A stretch of DNA of 64,000 nt from Helianthus annuus (lineage: Eukaryota > Streptophyta > Magnoliopsida > Asterales > Asteraceae). Under the pieces are notes generated by a model, which saw only the letters and a list, made by a program, of their open reading frames with translations, was not told where the DNA came from and did not search any database. This document shows positions 60,082-64,000 of this stretch, in pieces; within the stretch, counting starts at the first letter, position 1, and every line of letters begins with the position of its first letter. Location of the stretch: assembly GCF_002127325.2 (NCBI RefSeq), contig NC_035449.2, forward strand, positions 140,989,807 to 141,053,806, given 5' to 3'. A program made the translations under genes and the position numbers.

Positions 60082-60093
60082 CCTATATATACC
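60082..60093 (+). promoter_or_regulatory. TATA box of the 58997 LTR
   Basis: CCTATATATACC, 1.09 kb into the LTR and 165 bp before the hairpin array. Confidence 0.75.
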
Positions 60094-60247
60094 CCTCCAT
60101 GTCTTGCCCATTTCCCTCACACTTGAATTCTGAGGTTGCTCTCTAAGTTGGGGTGCTTTGACACTTCATACCTGAGAGTACTCGGAATTCAATCTTGCGG
60201 GGACCCGTTGTAAGTATTCTTTCGTTCTTTTATTGCTTTTCGAGTCC

Positions 60248-60895
60248 GAAAGTCAAACTTTGTTTGACTTTCTGCATTGACCAGTTTATGGTCAATGCGA
60301 AGTTCGTTTGAACTTCATAACGTGAGCGTAATCACGTTGGTTATAGTCCCTAGCGACTATACCTACTGATTACCACGTTATCTAGGCTTAGGGACGAGTC
60401 GTAGTTTCGGTCAAAATGCGTTTTCTTGCGCATTTTGTAACCAAACTACTTTAGGGTATTAAAACCGTTTGTTTTAATACCAAACCTGTTTTCTAAACAT
60501 GTTCTAACATGTTTAGCTCGTCGCTTTTAGTTTTGTGCTTGTTTAGGGTCGTAAGGGTAAGCGATCTAATCAATCGCTTATACTTACGAACCCGACCCAT
60601 TTGGTCGATCATTAGGATCCGACCAAACACATTAGGTGACCATAGTGTATAGGGAATAACCTTTCAAGGTTATACCTTATGGTCACGCCATTTGAGTAGT
60701 TGTATGACAAGTGGTTCTTATGCTTTAGGTAAATTACCAAAATGCCCTTTTTACACTAAAATTCATTTTAAACTTATGTAACATAAATTTTGACACCTAA
60801 ACTGATTTAGCAACAATATTAAGTGTGTTAAGGCATATCTTGCTTGTCATAGGGCTAGTTAGGCGTTTCAAGCGCGTTTTACGCAAACGACGCGT
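60248..60895 (+). other. Hairpin array, divergent copy
   Basis: Same order of hairpins as 3726-4386. Two stems carry paired substitutions relative to that copy: TAAGCGAT/ATCGCTTA (60558-60580) and GGTATTAAAAC/GTTTTAATACC (60455-60481). Confidence 0.85.
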
Positions 60896-61329
60896 TAAAG
60901 TAGCATAAGCTACCTAAGCGGGTCGTAACGGGTCTAAAGCACTTAGGTAAAGTTTCGTTTAGTATGTAGGCTTTGTCAAACCATATTACATAAGTTCCCA
61001 CACTTATTTGGTTTGCAAACCCTCGTACTACCCGATCCTCCGATAGGTCCGTTTATTAATGTAGGTGCCTTTATAGGTGCCGTTTGATTCCGTGATCTTC
61101 TAGCATTGCTTGGTGGTTGTTCTACGACTTCTAAGCAATCTCATGTGAGTACATAGTCCCCTCTTTTACTGTTTTTCAACATTTTGGGGTGAAACACATG
61201 TGCCTACTTGTTACTTTCGTGCTTTCATGTTTTCTCATCATACACTTGCTATGTTCATTAAATACTTCGATTTACATGACATTTTATGCTACGTATGTTC
61301 GTTTAGCGCATACTTAGTACATTTATTTT

Positions 61330-61495
61330 ACATGACATTTTCACGCTATGTATGTTCATCATACTTAGTGCATTTGTTTTACATGACATTTTCACGCTAT
61401 GTATGTTCATCATACTTAGTGCATTTGTTTTACATGACATTTTCACGCTATGTATGTTCATCATACTTAGTGCATTTGTTTTACATGACATTTTC
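61330..61495 (+). repeat. 51-bp tandem repeat in the LTR
   Basis: Three to four near-identical units containing TTTTCACGCTATGTATG, period 51 bp. Because 51 is a multiple of three, long open frames appear on both strands, but nothing indicates a protein. Confidence 0.88.
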
Positions 61496-62606
61496 ATGCT
61501 TACATTTTGGGTATGACATTTGGTTTGTTTAAGTGGGACAATATACATTCATTAACATTGATCACGCCGCTCGTTAGTAGGTAATGGTACCATAGGAATT
61601 GACAACTCCCGTTCCTGAAATCCTGGGTATGTTTGGATTGGAAGGAATGACCGAATTCGATTAAAACATTTAGACAGATAGACCTTTAATTTGTTTAAAG
61701 GTTTATCACCACAGTTGCAAGGCTTGAATGTATGCATTTTCACAATACCGCATAAATGTTTGTATTCATTATAGCATGCATTTTCCACAAAACATAGCGT
61801 TGATTTAAACCATGTTTTACTTCAATACACTGTTTTGTGCATTTTTCCTATGGTTTAGTTGATACATATTTCACTAACCATACATTGACATTTTGATTAC
61901 ACATTACATGATTGATATTTGACATAGACAATGTTGATATTGATATATATATATACATTTTGACATGGTCTTCACAATAACATTGGGCAAATGGTTTAGA
62001 CATGGGCAACTTTCATTGGGTGGTTTATTTAAGTCACTCAACTTGGACTTAATCATTTTTCTTACAAATAACACATTTTTCATAAGACATTGTTTTACAA
62101 CACTGTTCGATAAATATATATACAAACTCATTTTACTTAGTTATTCATTTAACCTTACATTTCTTTTTCACATATCATCTACTTTATCATCGCTTTTCAA
62201 ATGATTTATAAAACAAAACATGTTACAAGGATCATGACTGACTTTGTTAAACAACCCTTTTCTAAAACCTAAGTCATGAATCCTATTTTCACAAAACCTA
62301 TGTTACTCACTGGCATTTTTATGCTAACGTACTTTATTTTCACATGTGTTTCAGGAGCTAATGCATAGCTTGATCGTGATACGCTAGGGTGGACTTGGGC
62401 CTTAGTGACTTTAAAATGAAGCTAGTCTAATTAAAACATGTTATGTACTCTATGTTTCAGTTGTTTCAAGACAATGTACCTCTTTTATTGATAAATAAAA
62501 TATAACTTTAAATGCCATGGTTGTGAAACAATAATTCTGTTACAACACTCCCCGACGTTTCCGCCACGATTTGATGTTTTACGTGGTCGGGGTGTGACAG
62601 AAGAGT

Positions 62607-62618
62607 TGGTATCAGAGC
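62607..62618 (+). promoter_or_regulatory. Primer-binding site of the 58997 element
   Basis: TGGTATCAGAGC, 7 bases after the LTR end. Initiator tRNA-Met type, as in the other family members. Confidence 0.92.
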
Positions 62619-63260
62619 CAATGGTTAGAGGGAATTAGGTTATTAGTAATGCTTTGACCTAGACTATAACCTTTCTAGGACCCCAACACAAGTTGTCTTG
62701 TGTTTAGATTTTAAAACATGCACTTCACCTATCCTTAGGTGATCATCAAAACAAGAACCCAGATTTCTAAAACGATTTCTGAAAAACAATCCTCTATTTT
62801 TTTCAAATGATCTATTTTATTGTTTTGAACCCTTCTGACTTTTCAAATTGATTTTGGAAATTTATCATTTGCTTTAATGATTCTTTTGGCCTTGTGCCTT
62901 TCGAGTTTTCAAAATCCCGTCAAAGTTTGGGTCTAAATGATGTGAACACGTGCAAACTGGAAGGGTGAATGCCTGTACCCTGAGTTTTCTGTCTAAGGCT
63001 AGAGTGTTCGTACAAATCCACATAATCGGACCAGTCACTCTTACCTGGGAACTCTTGGGGTGAGTGTTCACTTATAGGCGAGCATGTCTTCGTTAAGCAT
63101 TGTTTATGGACCCATTTACTTTGATTAGTCACTGTGCGTCATTTGTTTGCTTTGTGATACAGACAAATGACCACCATCCTTGCTTTGTTGATTTTGTTTC
63201 ATCTCGTTCTTTTCATCTAATCTTCTCACTCATTCCTCTCGTGTTTTTCCTCTTTTTAGC

Positions 63261-64000
63261 ATGCCTCCTCGACGCGAAAATCAGCTACCCAATGCCGAAC
63301 TGGCGGAAATCATCGCACAGCATATGGCTGCGGCGTTCCCGAATCTTATTGCTCAGTTTAACCAAGCAAACGTCAATCAGAACGCTCCTTGTAACTTTAA
63401 GAGTTTCAATTCGGCTAAACCACTCAAGTTCAGTGGTACCGAAGGAGCAACTGGGCTTCTTCAATGGTTTGAGAGCATTGAGAATACTTTTCGTCATGTT
63501 CAGTGTCCTGATAATCGCAAGGTCGAGTTTGCTTCAAGTGTCTTTCAGAAGAGGGCGTTGACATGGTGGAACGGGGTTATGAGAGATCGAGGTGCTGAAG
63601 TCGCTTTAGCACAATCATGGGCTGAGCTAAGGACTCTCATGATGAGTGAGTTCTGTCCTCGTCATGAGCTACGAAAGTTGGAAAGGGAGTTTGACAATCT
63701 GAAACAGGTTAGTGGTGAGCACCGGGCATACACTGATAGATATGAAGAGTTGAGTTTGCTATGCCCAACAATGGTCACCCCACTTGACAAAGCTATCGAA
63801 AGATACATCGATGGTCTACCTGATTCTGTGCAAGACATTGTTACTGGGAGTAAACCTACCACTGTCCGTCAGGCCATTGAGTTAGCTGCGACATTAACAG
63901 AATCGCAGGGCAGAAAGGGGAAATTGCATAGGAAGGGTGACAAGGGTAAGAAGCAGGATTCTGACAAAGGGGATAGCAAGAAAGGTAAGAAGGGGAAGGA
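63261..64000 (+). CDS. gag: Ty3 gag polyprotein, N-terminal part (runs off the window)
   Basis: The open frame starts at ATG 63261 (MPPRRENQLPNAEL...) and runs 246 codons to the window edge without a stop. It is the first ATG-led frame after the leader. Residues about 50-185 are a Retrotrans_gag capsid domain: PLKFSGTEGATGLLQWFESIE, a WWNGV block, a SEFCPRHE block and YIDGLPD. The last 40 residues are a lysine-rich linker of the kind that precedes nucleocapsid zinc fingers, which would lie beyond 64000. The closest relative in the window is the Tekay gag at 26921-28129. It would form the particle that packages element RNA. It is the only gag here without damage, so this copy may be young. Confidence 0.9.
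   Translation, partial: MPPRRENQLPNAELAEIIAQHMAAAFPNLIAQFNQANVNQNAPCNFKSFNSAKPLKFSGTEGATGLLQWFESIENTFRHVQCPDNRKVEFASSVFQKRALTWWNGVMRDRGAEVALAQSWAELRTLMMSEFCPRHELRKLEREFDNLKQVSGEHRAYTDRYEELSLLCPTMVTPLDKAIERYIDGLPDSVQDIVTGSKPTTVRQAIELAATLTESQGRKGKLHRKGDKGKKQDSDKGDSKKGKKGK

Larger units (their letters stand above)
58997..62599 (+). repeat. 5' LTR of the 58997 element
   Basis: 3603 bp, TGTGACATTTG...GGGGTGTGACA. Contains a GCGGGCCGCG motif pair (59841-59885), TATA box 60082-60093, hairpin array 60248-60895 and a 51-bp tandem repeat (61330-61495). The two-hairpin motif seen in sister LTRs is not found at the expected place (about 61960-62000). Confidence 0.9.
58997..64000 (+). mobile_element. Long-LTR Ty3 element with intact gag start (continues right)
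   Basis: 5' LTR 58997-62599, PBS at 62607, leader 62619-63260 and a gag frame open to the window end. The leader block at about 62940-63080 is nearly identical to 40095-40225 and, on the other strand, 7480-7620. This makes it the coding member of the same family and the likely helper for the two non-coding copies. Confidence 0.9.

Noticed and set aside
61200..61532. 110-codon frame with a 17-residue repeat
   Set aside because: Produced by a 51-bp DNA tandem repeat inside an LTR. An equally long frame is on the other strand, and other copies have 54-56 bp units that break it.

Overview
This is a stretch of plant nuclear DNA made almost entirely of nested LTR retrotransposons. I see no host protein-coding gene, tRNA, rRNA or bacterial-type feature. 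The evidence is the usual plant Ty3/gypsy and Ty1/copia domains, LTRs with TG...CA ends, primer-binding sites complementary to the initiator tRNA-Met (TGGTATCAGAGC), polypurine tracts, and 5-bp target-site duplications (TSDs) that can be read directly. The type of copia gag (long, with a C-terminal CCHC region) and the Tekay/Tat/Athila-like mix suggest a large eudicot genome, perhaps Asteraceae. That attribution is inference.

Layout. 1-848: leader and 5' LTR of a minus-strand copia element. 860-1537: a second, plus-strand LTR cut off inside its PBS. 1685-13526: a ~3 kb Ty3 LTR (minus) split by a complete 8.8 kb minus-strand element at 2324-11139, which has 3.2 kb LTRs, essentially no coding capacity and TSD CTTTG. 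13527-35757: a minus-strand copia element with pol at 13730-17138 and gag at 33871-35757. It is split inside its gag zinc knuckle by a solo LTR (17144-33865, TSD TATGT with one change). That LTR is split by a complete but inactivated Tekay-type chromovirus (17768-32748, TSD ACTAC), whose left LTR is split by another solo LTR (19459-22741, TSD AATGA). 36122-43137: a tandem duplication carrying a plus-strand long-LTR Ty3 element, LTR 36290-39818, with an intact nucleocapsid-only ORF at 40428-40880. 43138-53959: the duplicated copy reduced to a solo LTR (TSD GAAAC), itself hit by a complete minus-strand gag-only copia element (44763-52041, TSD TTAGT). 53960-56509: 3' half of a related copia element on the plus strand. 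56510-57253: a Ty3 LTR fragment. 57254-58996: the end of a Tat-type integrase and its 3' region. 58997-64000: a plus-strand long-LTR Ty3 element whose gag ORF (63261 onward) is open to the window edge.

How the parts relate. The long-LTR Ty3 family occurs five or six times. One copy keeps a full-length-looking gag (58997 onward), one keeps only the zinc-finger part, and one has no coding left, which is the usual picture of non-autonomous copies mobilised in trans. The copia copies show the same split: one has pol, while two others lack pol at the same place but keep gag and a conserved ~1.9 kb 3' region.

The most interesting signals are not genes. (1) A ~660-bp run of about ten consecutive perfect hairpins lies just downstream of the TATA box in the long-LTR family, with paired substitutions between copies. 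(2) A ~40-bp two-hairpin motif is shared, always in element-sense orientation, by the long-LTR family and by the leader of the separate Tekay element. (3) In most LTR families here, a family-specific array of short CpG-containing, often palindromic motifs lies upstream of the TATA box.
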